Below, in pieces: positions 1-7,866 of a stretch of DNA of 43,867 nt. Position numbers and translations under genes: made by a program. The DNA comes from Proteobacteria bacterium ST_bin16 (GTDB taxonomy: Bacteria > Pseudomonadota > Gammaproteobacteria > Burkholderiales > Nitrosomonadaceae). Location of the stretch: assembly GCA_002083595.1 (NCBI GenBank), contig MSXT01000086.1, positions 1 to 43,867 on the forward strand, written 5' to 3'. Numbering within the stretch: the first letter of the stretch is position 1; every line of letters starts with the position of its first letter. The notes beneath the pieces are model-generated. The model ran no database searches. It was not told where the DNA came from and was given only the letters and a program-made list of their open reading frames with translations.

Positions 1-25
1 TTTTTCTATCCACAGGAGGCACATC

Positions 26-1399
26 ATGGCAAGAGATTCTGCATTAATCAGCAAAATTAAATCCGGTATCGTCAGCAATCTTTCCTGGAGCGCTGCGCGC
101 AATACCAATCTCCATATCGAAAACCAAGTGCTCAAAAAGGGTGAAGCGGTTTTGGCGTACAAGCAGCGCATCGTCATGGAACGCAATTCCATCATGGTTT
201 TCGCCGATGACGCACCGCAATTCAATTGGTCGCATCCGTGCCGCTACTTGTTGCACGATGCGGAAACCGGGGATTTGTACAACGAAGTGGAAGCCCAGTT
301 TCCGCCGTATATGACGGCTGACGCTCCTAAGACTTTTCAAGCGTTTCATACTCCCATCAAGATCGCGGAAGCGGAAATCTATTACCCCGTTCTGCCGTGG
401 TTGCGCTGTCCGATCCGCTGGGCGAAAGGTCAACGTTATGCGGTTCTATTCTCGGGCGCTTCAAACAACCGGCATACTAACGATCTGGAGTTTCTCTACC
501 GCACGTTGCGCGATATTTATGGTTTTCCGGCTGCGAATATCTTTGTGCTGAATTATGACGGCACGATCAACTATAACGGTAATCCCCACCCGGTGGTGAG
601 TTGGCCGGGAGACAGTTCCGCTTACCGGATGCCGGTCAACGGCAAGGGAACAAAAGCCGATCTGGATGCGGTTTTCAATACACTCAAGGCAAAATTAAAA
701 CCGGATGATCTGTTGTTGATCCATACCAACAATCATGGCGGTCATAATGGCACGCAGTCTTACTTGTGCACTTATAGCGGCGCTGACTACCTGGCGCACG
801 ATTTTGCCGATACGCTGGCGACGCTGCCCAAACACTATTGCATGATGGTGATGATGGAGCAGTGCCATGCCGGCGGTTTTAACGCGCCGATTCTGGCGAA
901 ATCAACCGCCACGCACACCAGTGTTTCGTCCGCTTGCCTGGAGTTGAACAATTCGATCGGCGGCGCGCAGTTCGACCCGTTTGCACGCGATTGGATTGCC
1001 GCGATGGCCGGGAATACCGCCTACGGCGGCGCGTTGGCATCCAATCCGGATACGGATGGATCGGGCAAGGTTTCCGCGCGTGAAGCCCACAACTACGCCG
1101 ATTCGGTGCACGATCCCTATGATACGCCGGTGTTCAGCCAGTCCTCTGCGGCTGCCGGAAACTGTTTTCTTGGGCAGCGCTATTCGTACATTTGGCCGGT
1201 TTATTGCCGCTTGCTGGTGGAGGCTTTGCAGCCTTTATACATCAGGAAACCGATTCCTGAATTTTACGATATGGTGCACAGCAAACTGATGCCGCAATTG
1301 AAGGATATCGAGAGCAAACTCGAAAATACTTCTGCGGCGCAAGAAAAAGAGCTGCGGGCGGTTCTCGGTGACATGGTCAAGAAAACGTTGGGTAGATGA
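26..1399 (+). CDS. caspase/legumain-like cysteine peptidase with EF-hand-like loop
   Basis: Predicted cytosolic cysteine peptidase of the caspase/legumain (clan CD) fold, 457 residues with no signal peptide. The catalytic pair is readable: His237 in NNHGGHNG and Cys280 in MEQCHAGGF, each after a hydrophobic beta-strand as expected for clan CD. A calcium-binding-type loop, DTDGSGKVSAREA (342-354), and a DTPVFSQSS segment follow, as in bacterial legumain-like proteins. Residues 1-130 form a separate N-terminal domain containing VFADDAPQFNWSHPC, related to the whole of the next gene. The C-terminal 60 residues look helical. The start is supported by AGGAGG at 14-19. The next gene begins in an ATGA overlap, so the two are probably translationally coupled. 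It lies directly upstream of injection-system genes on the same strand. Substrate unknown; it could be a cargo, a maturation protease or a cell-death effector. Confidence 0.8.
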   Translation: MARDSALISKIKSGIVSNLSWSAARNTNLHIENQVLKKGEAVLAYKQRIVMERNSIMVFADDAPQFNWSHPCRYLLHDAETGDLYNEVEAQFPPYMTADAPKTFQAFHTPIKIAEAEIYYPVLPWLRCPIRWAKGQRYAVLFSGASNNRHTNDLEFLYRTLRDIYGFPAANIFVLNYDGTINYNGNPHPVVSWPGDSSAYRMPVNGKGTKADLDAVFNTLKAKLKPDDLLLIHTNNHGGHNGTQSYLCTYSGADYLAHDFADTLATLPKHYCMMVMMEQCHAGGFNAPILAKSTATHTSVSSACLELNNSIGGAQFDPFARDWIAAMAGNTAYGGALASNPDTDGSGKVSAREAHNYADSVHDPYDTPVFSQSSAAAGNCFLGQRYSYIWPVYCRLLVEALQPLYIRKPIPEFYDMVHSKLMPQLKDIESKLENTSAAQEKELRAVLGDMVKKTLGR

Positions 1400-1746
1400 T
1401 GGAATCTGATCGGGGCATTTTTGAGCGTGTGTGTGCTGTCTTGGACGATGCAACATTGTTGAATGCGATTGTCTATGTCAGCCATGAAACGGTTCGCGCC
1501 GGGACACGAATTCAACTCGGGGATGCTCTGATCGATGTTCCGTGGGATGCTTGGATTGTGTTTGCCGATCTTGAGCCTAAGGCCAATTGGGGGCATCGCT
1601 GTGCCTACATCATCTTGCAGTTTGAGGGCAACGGGTGTATCCACAAGGATGCGCAAATGCCCCCTTTCCTCAAACCGGGTGGAATGCCGTTCCGCTTGCT
1701 GCGGAAGGGGGCTGAAGTTCCCGAATGGACGGTTGCTGCGCTGTAA
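1396..1746 (+). CDS. small paralogue of the N-terminal domain of the upstream caspase-like protein
   Basis: A 116-residue protein whose middle matches residues 50-96 of the preceding peptidase: VFADLEPKANWGHRC here against VFADDAPQFNWSHPC there, followed in both by an aromatic strand, a glycine turn and A-x-x-PPF/Y. It lacks the catalytic His and Cys domain. It overlaps the peptidase stop by 4 nt (ATGA), so coordinated expression is likely. Function unknown. A free copy of a protease accessory domain could be an inhibitor, an activator or a localisation partner; this is inference. The reading frame may be disrupted: after the TAA at 1744 a neighbouring frame continues with protein-like sequence (MPGGYAFDSETGFQYIRA) to a stop at 1811-1813. 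Confidence 0.65.
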   Translation: MMESDRGIFERVCAVLDDATLLNAIVYVSHETVRAGTRIQLGDALIDVPWDAWIVFADLEPKANWGHRCAYIILQFEGNGCIHKDAQMPPFLKPGGMPFRLLRKGAEVPEWTVAAL

Positions 1747-1775
1747 ACCGCTTGGAATGCCGGGTGGGTATGCGT

Positions 1776-1804
1776 TTGACAGTGAAACGGGCTTCCAGTA
1801 CATT
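1776..1804 (+). promoter_or_regulatory. possible sigma70-type promoter before the DUF4255 gene
   Basis: TTGACA at 1776-1781 is followed after 17 bp by TACATT at 1799-1804, about 100 bp upstream of the DUF4255 start. It is the only good hexamer pair in the 158-bp gap. It overlaps the possible frameshifted extension of the preceding gene, so only one of the two readings may be right. Confidence 0.35.
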
Positions 1805-1904
1805 CGCGCATGAAAGCGGGGTGCCGTGTGTGCCTTCAGCAAGTTGATTCGCTTAGTAACAGCTCGCCTTATTCACCCATAACTAGGTTTATCGATTATC
1901 CATT

Positions 1905-2474
1905 ATGATCAACGTGGCCGTGCAACTCCTTGCGACACAGCTGAATCAATATTTGCGCCGTACTTATAATCTGGGTGAAGATGTGGTGGTGGTTTCCAAT
2001 TTATTGGAGATAGACGGTACGGTGGCGGTCAATGTCAATAATAAGCTGGTTGTTTTTTTGGTGAATATCGAGAAAGATTCCGTGCCGTTCCGGCAAGTTA
2101 GCGCGCATGAGATGGGCGAGCGGGGAGTGCAGAGCAGTGCGCCGCTCTATTTCAATTTGCACTTGATGATGGCGGCGAACTTTACCGGCAATAATTATCC
2201 TGAAGCGTTGAAATTTTTATCCAGCACGATCATTTTTTTTCAGAAGAATCATGTGATCAATCATCAAACTGCGCCCGAGATGGATGGGCGTATCGAAAAG
2301 CTGATTCTCGATATCGAAAATCTTTCAATCCAGGATCTCAGTAACTTATGGGGTTCTTTGGGGGGCAAATATTTGCCATCCATCTTGTATAAGGTACGCA
2401 TGGTGGCTTTCGATACCGAGGATGTCGTTGGTCGTACCCCGGTTGTGGGCGAGCCGAAGCCGATGGTGCAATAA
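1905..2474 (+). CDS. Pvc16-type (DUF4255) eCIS tail-terminator/cap protein
   Basis: A 189-residue member of the DUF4255/Pvc16_N family. Recognisable elements are SSAPLYFNLHLMMAANFTGN, NNYPEALKFLSSTIIFFQKN and, near the C-terminus, LSNLWGSLGGKYLPSILYK. In PVC and Afp particles this family closes the distal end of the sheath and tube, and it is a standard marker of eCIS loci. Length and motif order are normal. No clear Shine-Dalgarno sequence precedes the ATG. In this locus the gene is separated from the sheath operon by a signalling cassette of about 7.5 kb, whereas cap genes usually lie near the structural genes. Family assignment is secure; the cap role comes from characterised homologues. 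Confidence 0.88.
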   Translation: MINVAVQLLATQLNQYLRRTYNLGEDVVVVSNLLEIDGTVAVNVNNKLVVFLVNIEKDSVPFRQVSAHEMGERGVQSSAPLYFNLHLMMAANFTGNNYPEALKFLSSTIIFFQKNHVINHQTAPEMDGRIEKLILDIENLSIQDLSNLWGSLGGKYLPSILYKVRMVAFDTEDVVGRTPVVGEPKPMVQ

Positions 2475-2534
2475 TGTTTCAAACACGGTTTATTGTTGTG
2501 CCGGTCCGGAGACTAACCATAGGTTGAGCGCAAT

Positions 2535-3395
2535 ATGGGAGCTTATCGTTTACTTGCCAACGTGACTGTCGAACATGCCTACTTCTCGGGACAGAACTGT
2601 AGAGCCCTGGAATTCATTCCCAGCGAATCTTGCTCGGCGTTATTGAGAAGAGCGGGGTTGTTGCTCAAGGCGTCGGAAAGCGGAGTTGCGGTTTACTTTG
2701 ATGAGGAAAAAATCGACATTCTGCGTCTTCATGCGGAAGACGATTTGGTGCTGGCTTTTAAAGTTTTCTCCAAGGACAACAACTTCTTCCGCTATACCGC
2801 TCCCGGCGCGCCACCCGATGATGCGATTCTTTTTTTCGATACGCAACGAGTCACCCGGGATGCGGCGGATAAACAAATGCTGCACCCTGATGCGTATGCC
2901 GCCGCGGATGCTTGGTTAAAGCTGACAGCCGATCCCTTGCCAACCATACTGGAGCGCAAGGATTATCTCGTCAAGCCGGTTTTTATTGTGCAGCTACGCA
3001 TTACCGCCGGAGCGCAAGGGTTGTGTTCGAACAAACTGGACGCCGCCGCGCGTAAGTTTTATATCCGTTTCACCACCAATCAGACCTACTGGAAATACTA
3101 CATTCTCGGCGATTTATCGAAGCGTAACGTGTACATTACGGACCTGGACAATGCCTTGCAGTTTGAAAACTTGGGAAATGTTTCGTTACCCGGAAATCGC
3201 ACGGCGGTTCAACTATTGTCGTCGAAGGCAATCCCGATGCATGAACTGCCCGATCAGCGCTTGCAGCTGAAAGAATCCACTGGCACGGGCGATAGAATAC
3301 TGGTCAAACGCTTGCCGAATGCCAGCGTGGAGCAGGTGCATGGGGAAATGATCAGTGACAAAGTAGCGAGTGTTTCCGAGATTTATATTAATTGA
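2535..3395 (+). CDS. uncharacterised protein next to the eCIS cap gene
   Basis: A 286-residue soluble protein with no signal peptide or membrane segment. It is probably beta-rich: alternating hydrophobic strands such as GVAVYFDEEKIDILRLH and KPVFIVQLRIT, then a stretch with YWKYYILGD and VYITDLDN. I do not recognise a named domain. It follows the DUF4255 gene by 60 bp on the same strand and precedes a 387-bp gap. Its position suggests a structural accessory, for example a cap adaptor binding the DUF4255 protein, but nothing in the sequence proves this. The start is the first ATG of the frame; only a weak GAG lies upstream. The reading frame has coding-like codon use throughout and a strong product-like composition. 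Confidence 0.6.
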   Translation: MGAYRLLANVTVEHAYFSGQNCRALEFIPSESCSALLRRAGLLLKASESGVAVYFDEEKIDILRLHAEDDLVLAFKVFSKDNNFFRYTAPGAPPDDAILFFDTQRVTRDAADKQMLHPDAYAAADAWLKLTADPLPTILERKDYLVKPVFIVQLRITAGAQGLCSNKLDAAARKFYIRFTTNQTYWKYYILGDLSKRNVYITDLDNALQFENLGNVSLPGNRTAVQLLSSKAIPMHELPDQRLQLKESTGTGDRILVKRLPNASVEQVHGEMISDKVASVSEIYIN

Positions 3396-3782
3396 TAGAT
3401 AAAATGGTGCGGAGTGGCAGAGTTGCCTGCGTACTATTTCTTCCTGATCTGTGCCTGGCTGTATTCGACAGACTAACGCGAGATAGAGAGTGTTCGGATG
3501 CGAGTGGTACAGCCGTAACCGGGTTGTCAGATAATTGGACAGGAAACAAACGTGGATGCCAAGTTCATTGGTAAGGTTTGACACCGTTATCCGGGTGTTG
3601 TGACGATGACAAATTGATCGTTCGACCACTCATATCCCGATGGCTCATGCCTGTCAGTTGATTCTGATAGCAGCTAAAACCCTGTTGACAACATCAATGT
3701 TGTTGAATAAAAATCATGATCTTATAGTGCACGCATAGATACCTGATACTTGCTGGTCATCTTCTAACAATATGAGATCCTC
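3396..3782 (+). other. 387-bp intergenic region, promoter-bearing
   Basis: No convincing gene. The one short plus-strand frame here (3392-3574) has an atypical composition and no ribosome site. The distal part contains the promoter with an embedded palindrome described separately. A weak ACACC/GGTGT hairpin near 3581-3600 lacks a T-tract, so I do not call a terminator. Confidence 0.5.
3685..3713 (+). promoter_or_regulatory. promoter with palindromic operator upstream of the hybrid kinase
   Basis: TTGACA at 3685-3690, a 17-bp spacer and TAAAAA at 3708-3713, about 70 bp before the kinase start. A perfect inverted repeat ACAACAT-CA-ATGTTGT (3688-3703) overlaps the -35 box and the spacer, the classic position for a repressor site. 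The spacing and palindrome are directly visible; the regulator is unknown. Confidence 0.45.
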
Positions 3783-6700
3783 ATGTCTGAAATTCCACCG
3801 TACCAGCAGCTATTTGAAGTAAGCCCGCATCCTTATTTGCTCCTCCGGGCGGATTCCGTTTTTACCATTGCCGCCGTAAACAACAAGTATGTAGAAATGA
3901 CCCGTACCAAACGCGATGCGATTGTCGGGCATGGTTTGTTTGAGATTTTTCCGGATAACCCGGAAGATCCGGCTTGCGCCAGTGTGAGAGATCTACGTAC
4001 TTCGCTCAATCATGTGCTGAGTAAAAAATGCGCGGATGTCATGAGTGTGCAAAAGTACGATATTCCATTGCGCGATGGCAGTGGAGGCTTCGAAGTCAAA
4101 TACTGGAGTCCGGTCAATACGCCGGTACTGGATGAAGAGGGCCGGGTTATCTACATACTTCATCATGCGGAAGACGTGACCGAATTTGTTGTCCGCCATG
4201 ATAATGACAGTACACAACACTTGAACAAAGTGGAGGCTCGCGCGCAGCGCATGGAAGCGGAGATCATGCAACGCGCGGCTGAAGTAAAACAAGCTAATCG
4301 CGCCTTGAAAACGGCGCTGGAAGAATTGGAGCAGATGAACCGGCGACTGACCGAGCTGGATCATCTTAAATCGCAGTTTTTTGCCAATGTCAGTCATGAA
4401 TTACGCACACCGCTGACGCTGATCATCGCTCCTTTGGAGAACCGCATGCGCTGGCTCACCGGCAGCAACGCTTCCGTGGAAGAGCGTCATGAAACCGGAT
4501 TGATGCTGCGTAATGCGCGTATTCTTTATCGCCACGTCACCGATTTGCTCGATGCGGCTAAGCTTGAGGCAGGGCGCATGGCAATTGTTTGGGCACGGTT
4601 CGATTTGGCGAAACTGGTGCGGGTCACGGCAAGTTACTTCGAATTGCTGGCGCGGGAGCGTGATATTACGTTCCAGATTATTTCCCCGGAAACATGCGTG
4701 ATCGAAAGCGATAGCGAGAAGCTGCAACGCATCTTGCTCAACCTGCTGTCAAACGCATTCAAGTTCACCCAGGATGAAGGCTGTATTTCCATTCGGCTTG
4801 TGACAACGGAAGCGTGCGCGAAGATCGAAGTTCAGGACAATGGTCCGGGCATACCGGCGGAAATGCGTGAGCAGGTGTTTGAACGTTTTATGCAAGTGGA
4901 GAGCAGCGTAACCCGGCAGCATGGCGGCACCGGCTTAGGGTTGGCGATCGTCAGGGATTTTGCCGATTTATTGCATGGCAAGCTCGAGCTCGAAGAATCG
5001 CCGGGCGGCGGCGCGCTATTCAGGATCACACTGCCGCTCGCGGCGCCAACCGGTGCGGTGCTGCGGGATACGCCGGGTTCCCTGGATGAAATCATTTTGC
5101 ATGAGGTCATGGACGAACTGCAAAGCCGCGCGCCAATGACTCCAGCGCCGTTACCGCAAAGCGCTGTCCGTCTGCCATTGGTTCTGGTCGTCGAGGACAA
5201 TGCCGACATGAATCGTTTCATTACCGATATGCTGCAGCCGCGCTACCGGGTAGCCAATGCCTTCGATGGCCGTGAAGGATTGGAACAAGCGCTGAAGCTG
5301 ACACCCGATTTGATTCTTTCCGACGTGATGATGCCGGAGATGGATGGCGAACAAATGGTGCGGCAAATACGCCAGCATGCGGAGCTGGATGGTGTGCCCA
5401 TCATCATGCTGACCGCTAAGACCGATGACGATCTCTGTGTCAAACTGCTGAAATCCGGCGTGCAGGATTATCTGAACAAGCCTTTTGCCGTGGATGAGCT
5501 CCTGGTGCGCGTTGATAAACTGGTGCTCGAAAGACAACTGGTGAGAGAGCAGTTACGGCAAAGCGAGGCACGATTTCAGGCTACTTTTGAGCAAGCCGCC
5601 GTCGGGATTTCGATTATTTCTCTGGACGGATATTGGTTGCGTGTCAATCACAAACTTTGCGCTATCTTGGGTTACAGTCAGGATGAATTGATGGCGCTCA
5701 CTTTTCAGGATATTACTTATCCCGACGATCTGGAGGCGGATCTCAATCATGTAAAGCGCGCGTTGGCCGGTGAAATCGCCGCATATGCAATGGAGAAACG
5801 CTATATTCGTAAGGATGGCCGCGTGATTTGGATCAATCTTCACGCTTCCCTGGTGCGTAAGCCCGATAACGCGCCGGATTATTTCATCGCCGTGGTTGAA
5901 GATATTCAAAGCCGCAAGGAAATCGCGGCAAACTTCAAAGAAGCGAGACGCATCGCCAACCTCGGGCATTGGACCTGGAACGGTGCGGATAAACAAACCT
6001 GGTCCGAGGAGCTTTACCTGATTTATGGCCGTGATACAGCTTTGCCACCTGCGGATTATCAGGAAATGGCGAGTTTTTACACCGTGGATAGCTGGAACAA
6101 GCTGGCTGCCGCAGTGCAAAAGTGTTGGCATGACGGTGCTGCATTTGAGTGCGATGCGGAAGTAGTGCGGCCGGATGGCGTGCATCGCTGGACGATTTCG
6201 CGCGGGGAAGCAATACCCGATTTTGACGGCCGCATCATTGCCATGCGCGGAACTGTGCAGGATATCACCGAGCGCAAGCTGGGCGAAATGGCGCTGCAAG
6301 TAAGCCAGGATCGGCTTAAGCTGTTCATTGAATATGCACCGGCCGCATTGGCCATGTTCGACCGGGAAGTGCGTTATCTTGCTTTCAGTCAGCGCTGGCG
6401 TAGCGATTACAACTTGGGCGATCGTGATTTATTGGGGGTATGTCATTACGACATTTTTCCAGAGATCGGCGAGGAGTGGAAAGCTATCCACCACCGCTGT
6501 CTGACCGGTGAAGTCATCCGCGCCGACGAGGATCGTTTTGTCCGGACGGATGGCAGTACGCAGTGGCTGCGTTGGGAAGTGCGGCCTTGGTATCAAGCCG
6601 GTGGTGCAATCGGCGGGATTGCCATGTTTACCGAGGATATCACTTACCGGAAGCAAGCCGAAGCAGCATTGCAGCAACTGAATGCCGATCTGGAGAAACG

Positions 6701-7424
6701 GGTTGCGGAGCGTACCGCCGAATTGAAGATGCTCAACCAATCACTGGAAAGCTTTGTGTATTCCGTTTCGCATGATTTGAAGGCGCCGCTGCGCGGGGTC
6801 GAAGGCTATAGCCGTTTGCTGGAAGAAGACTATTCCGATCGATTGGATGACGAAGGGCGTTTATTCATCAACAACCTGCGCGCGGGTGTCACGCGCATGA
6901 ATGAGTTGATCGATGATTTGCTGGCTTATTCACGCATGGAGCGGCGTAAACTGGAATCCAATATGCTGGACCTGACAGCATTAACCCATCGGGTGATTGC
7001 GGAGTGTGGCGGGGAGATTGCCGCGCGTCAGATCGAAGTCATCTGCGATTTACCGCTATTGATGGTCAATGGTGATCGCGACGGCTTGGCTATGGTGCTG
7101 CGCAATCTGCTGGAGAATGCGATCAAGTTCAGCCAGCATGCGGCTCATCCGCGCATAGAGTTTGGCGCTGACCGGGATGACCGGCATGTGATCCTGTGGG
7201 TCCGCGATAATGGTATCGGTTTTGACATGAAGTATAATCAGCGCATCTTTGAGATTTTCGAACGTCTCCATCGGCTGGAAGATTACCCCGGTACCGGGAT
7301 CGGTCTGGCTTTAGTCAAGAAGGCTATGCAACGTATGGGAGGACGGGTATGGGCACAAAGCACGCCGGGTGAAGGCGCGACCTTCTATCTGGAATTGACC
7401 GCGATGGCGGAAAACCTGAAATAG
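3783..7424 (+). CDS. hybrid sensor histidine kinase with two kinase cores
   Basis: A 1213-residue cytosolic multi-sensor kinase without obvious membrane segments. Order: PAS (about 8-135), coiled coil (145-195), HisKA with His205 in NVSHELRTPLT, HATPase_c with N-box Asn324 and DNGPGIP at 352-358, and a receiver (465-580) with acidic pocket Glu471/Asp472, phospho-acceptor Asp514 and Lys566. Three PAS/PAC modules (about 592-715, 720-832, 845-958) and a coiled coil follow, then a second, phytochrome-kinase-like HisKA with His997 in SVSHDLKAPLR and a second HATPase_c (1095-1207; DNGIGF at 1142-1147). Both cores look intact. The response regulator after it is of the type that partners phytochrome-like kinases, which fits His997 as its phosphodonor. 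It is the first gene of a three-gene signalling operon set between injection-system genes. Signal unknown; PAS domains suggest redox, light or a small ligand. Confidence 0.92.
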   Translation: MSEIPPYQQLFEVSPHPYLLLRADSVFTIAAVNNKYVEMTRTKRDAIVGHGLFEIFPDNPEDPACASVRDLRTSLNHVLSKKCADVMSVQKYDIPLRDGSGGFEVKYWSPVNTPVLDEEGRVIYILHHAEDVTEFVVRHDNDSTQHLNKVEARAQRMEAEIMQRAAEVKQANRALKTALEELEQMNRRLTELDHLKSQFFANVSHELRTPLTLIIAPLENRMRWLTGSNASVEERHETGLMLRNARILYRHVTDLLDAAKLEAGRMAIVWARFDLAKLVRVTASYFELLARERDITFQIISPETCVIESDSEKLQRILLNLLSNAFKFTQDEGCISIRLVTTEACAKIEVQDNGPGIPAEMREQVFERFMQVESSVTRQHGGTGLGLAIVRDFADLLHGKLELEESPGGGALFRITLPLAAPTGAVLRDTPGSLDEIILHEVMDELQSRAPMTPAPLPQSAVRLPLVLVVEDNADMNRFITDMLQPRYRVANAFDGREGLEQALKLTPDLILSDVMMPEMDGEQMVRQIRQHAELDGVPIIMLTAKTDDDLCVKLLKSGVQDYLNKPFAVDELLVRVDKLVLERQLVREQLRQSEARFQATFEQAAVGISIISLDGYWLRVNHKLCAILGYSQDELMALTFQDITYPDDLEADLNHVKRALAGEIAAYAMEKRYIRKDGRVIWINLHASLVRKPDNAPDYFIAVVEDIQSRKEIAANFKEARRIANLGHWTWNGADKQTWSEELYLIYGRDTALPPADYQEMASFYTVDSWNKLAAAVQKCWHDGAAFECDAEVVRPDGVHRWTISRGEAIPDFDGRIIAMRGTVQDITERKLGEMALQVSQDRLKLFIEYAPAALAMFDREVRYLAFSQRWRSDYNLGDRDLLGVCHYDIFPEIGEEWKAIHHRCLTGEVIRADEDRFVRTDGSTQWLRWEVRPWYQAGGAIGGIAMFTEDITYRKQAEAALQQLNADLEKRVAERTAELKMLNQSLESFVYSVSHDLKAPLRGVEGYSRLLEEDYSDRLDDEGRLFINNLRAGVTRMNELIDDLLAYSRMERRKLESNMLDLTALTHRVIAECGGEIAARQIEVICDLPLLMVNGDRDGLAMVLRNLLENAIKFSQHAAHPRIEFGADRDDRHVILWVRDNGIGFDMKYNQRIFEIFERLHRLEDYPGTGIGLALVKKAMQRMGGRVWAQSTPGEGATFYLELTAMAENLK

Positions 7425-7441
7425 CGACGGAGTCGATAACG

Positions 7442-7864
7442 ATGAGCTTATACCCACCGATTCTCCTGGTTGAAGACAATCCGCTTGATGTTGATTTGAC
7501 GCTACGCGCTTTTCAACGCCGCAAGCTTATTAATCCGGTGTTGGTCGCGCGCGATGGCGAGGAAGCCTTGGCGTGGATACCGCGCTGGGAAGCGGGCGAG
7601 ATCCAGCCGGCCGTCATTCTGCTGGATTTGAATTTGCCGCGCATTGACGGGTTGACGGTGTTACGGACCTTGAAACAACACGCGGTGCTTTGCCGCATTC
7701 CGGTTGTTGTTCTCACCACTTCAAAAGAAGATCGCGATATCCAGGCGGCCTACGATTTAGGCGTCAATTCCTATATTGTAAAACCGGTGGGGTTCGATAA
7801 CTTCATGGACGTGGCGCAGCACATCGAACTGTATTGGTGTGTTCTCAACGAGCATCCCCAATAA
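7442..7864 (+). CDS. single-domain response regulator (Rcp1/CheY-like)
   Basis: A stand-alone receiver of 140 residues with no output domain. Acidic pocket Glu11/Asp12 (LVEDNPLD), phospho-acceptor Asp62 (LLDLNLPRIDG), Thr92 (LTTS) and Lys114 (VKPVGF) are all present. The LLVEDNPLDVDLT start and the extended C-terminal helix resemble Rcp1-type regulators that serve phytochrome-like kinases. It starts 17 nt after the kinase stop with an ACGGAG ribosome site (7427-7432), and the c-di-GMP gene follows immediately. It probably shuttles phosphate or docks on the neighbouring kinase or c-di-GMP protein; it could be a phosphorelay intermediate. Confidence 0.92.
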   Translation: MSLYPPILLVEDNPLDVDLTLRAFQRRKLINPVLVARDGEEALAWIPRWEAGEIQPAVILLDLNLPRIDGLTVLRTLKQHAVLCRIPVVVLTTSKEDRDIQAAYDLGVNSYIVKPVGFDNFMDVAQHIELYWCVLNEHPQ

Positions 7865-7866
7865 TC

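Noticed and set aside
3392..3574. 60-residue plus-strand frame in the gap before the kinase
   Set aside because: It overlaps the previous stop, has no ribosome site and has an atypical composition (scattered Cys, Trp and Arg).
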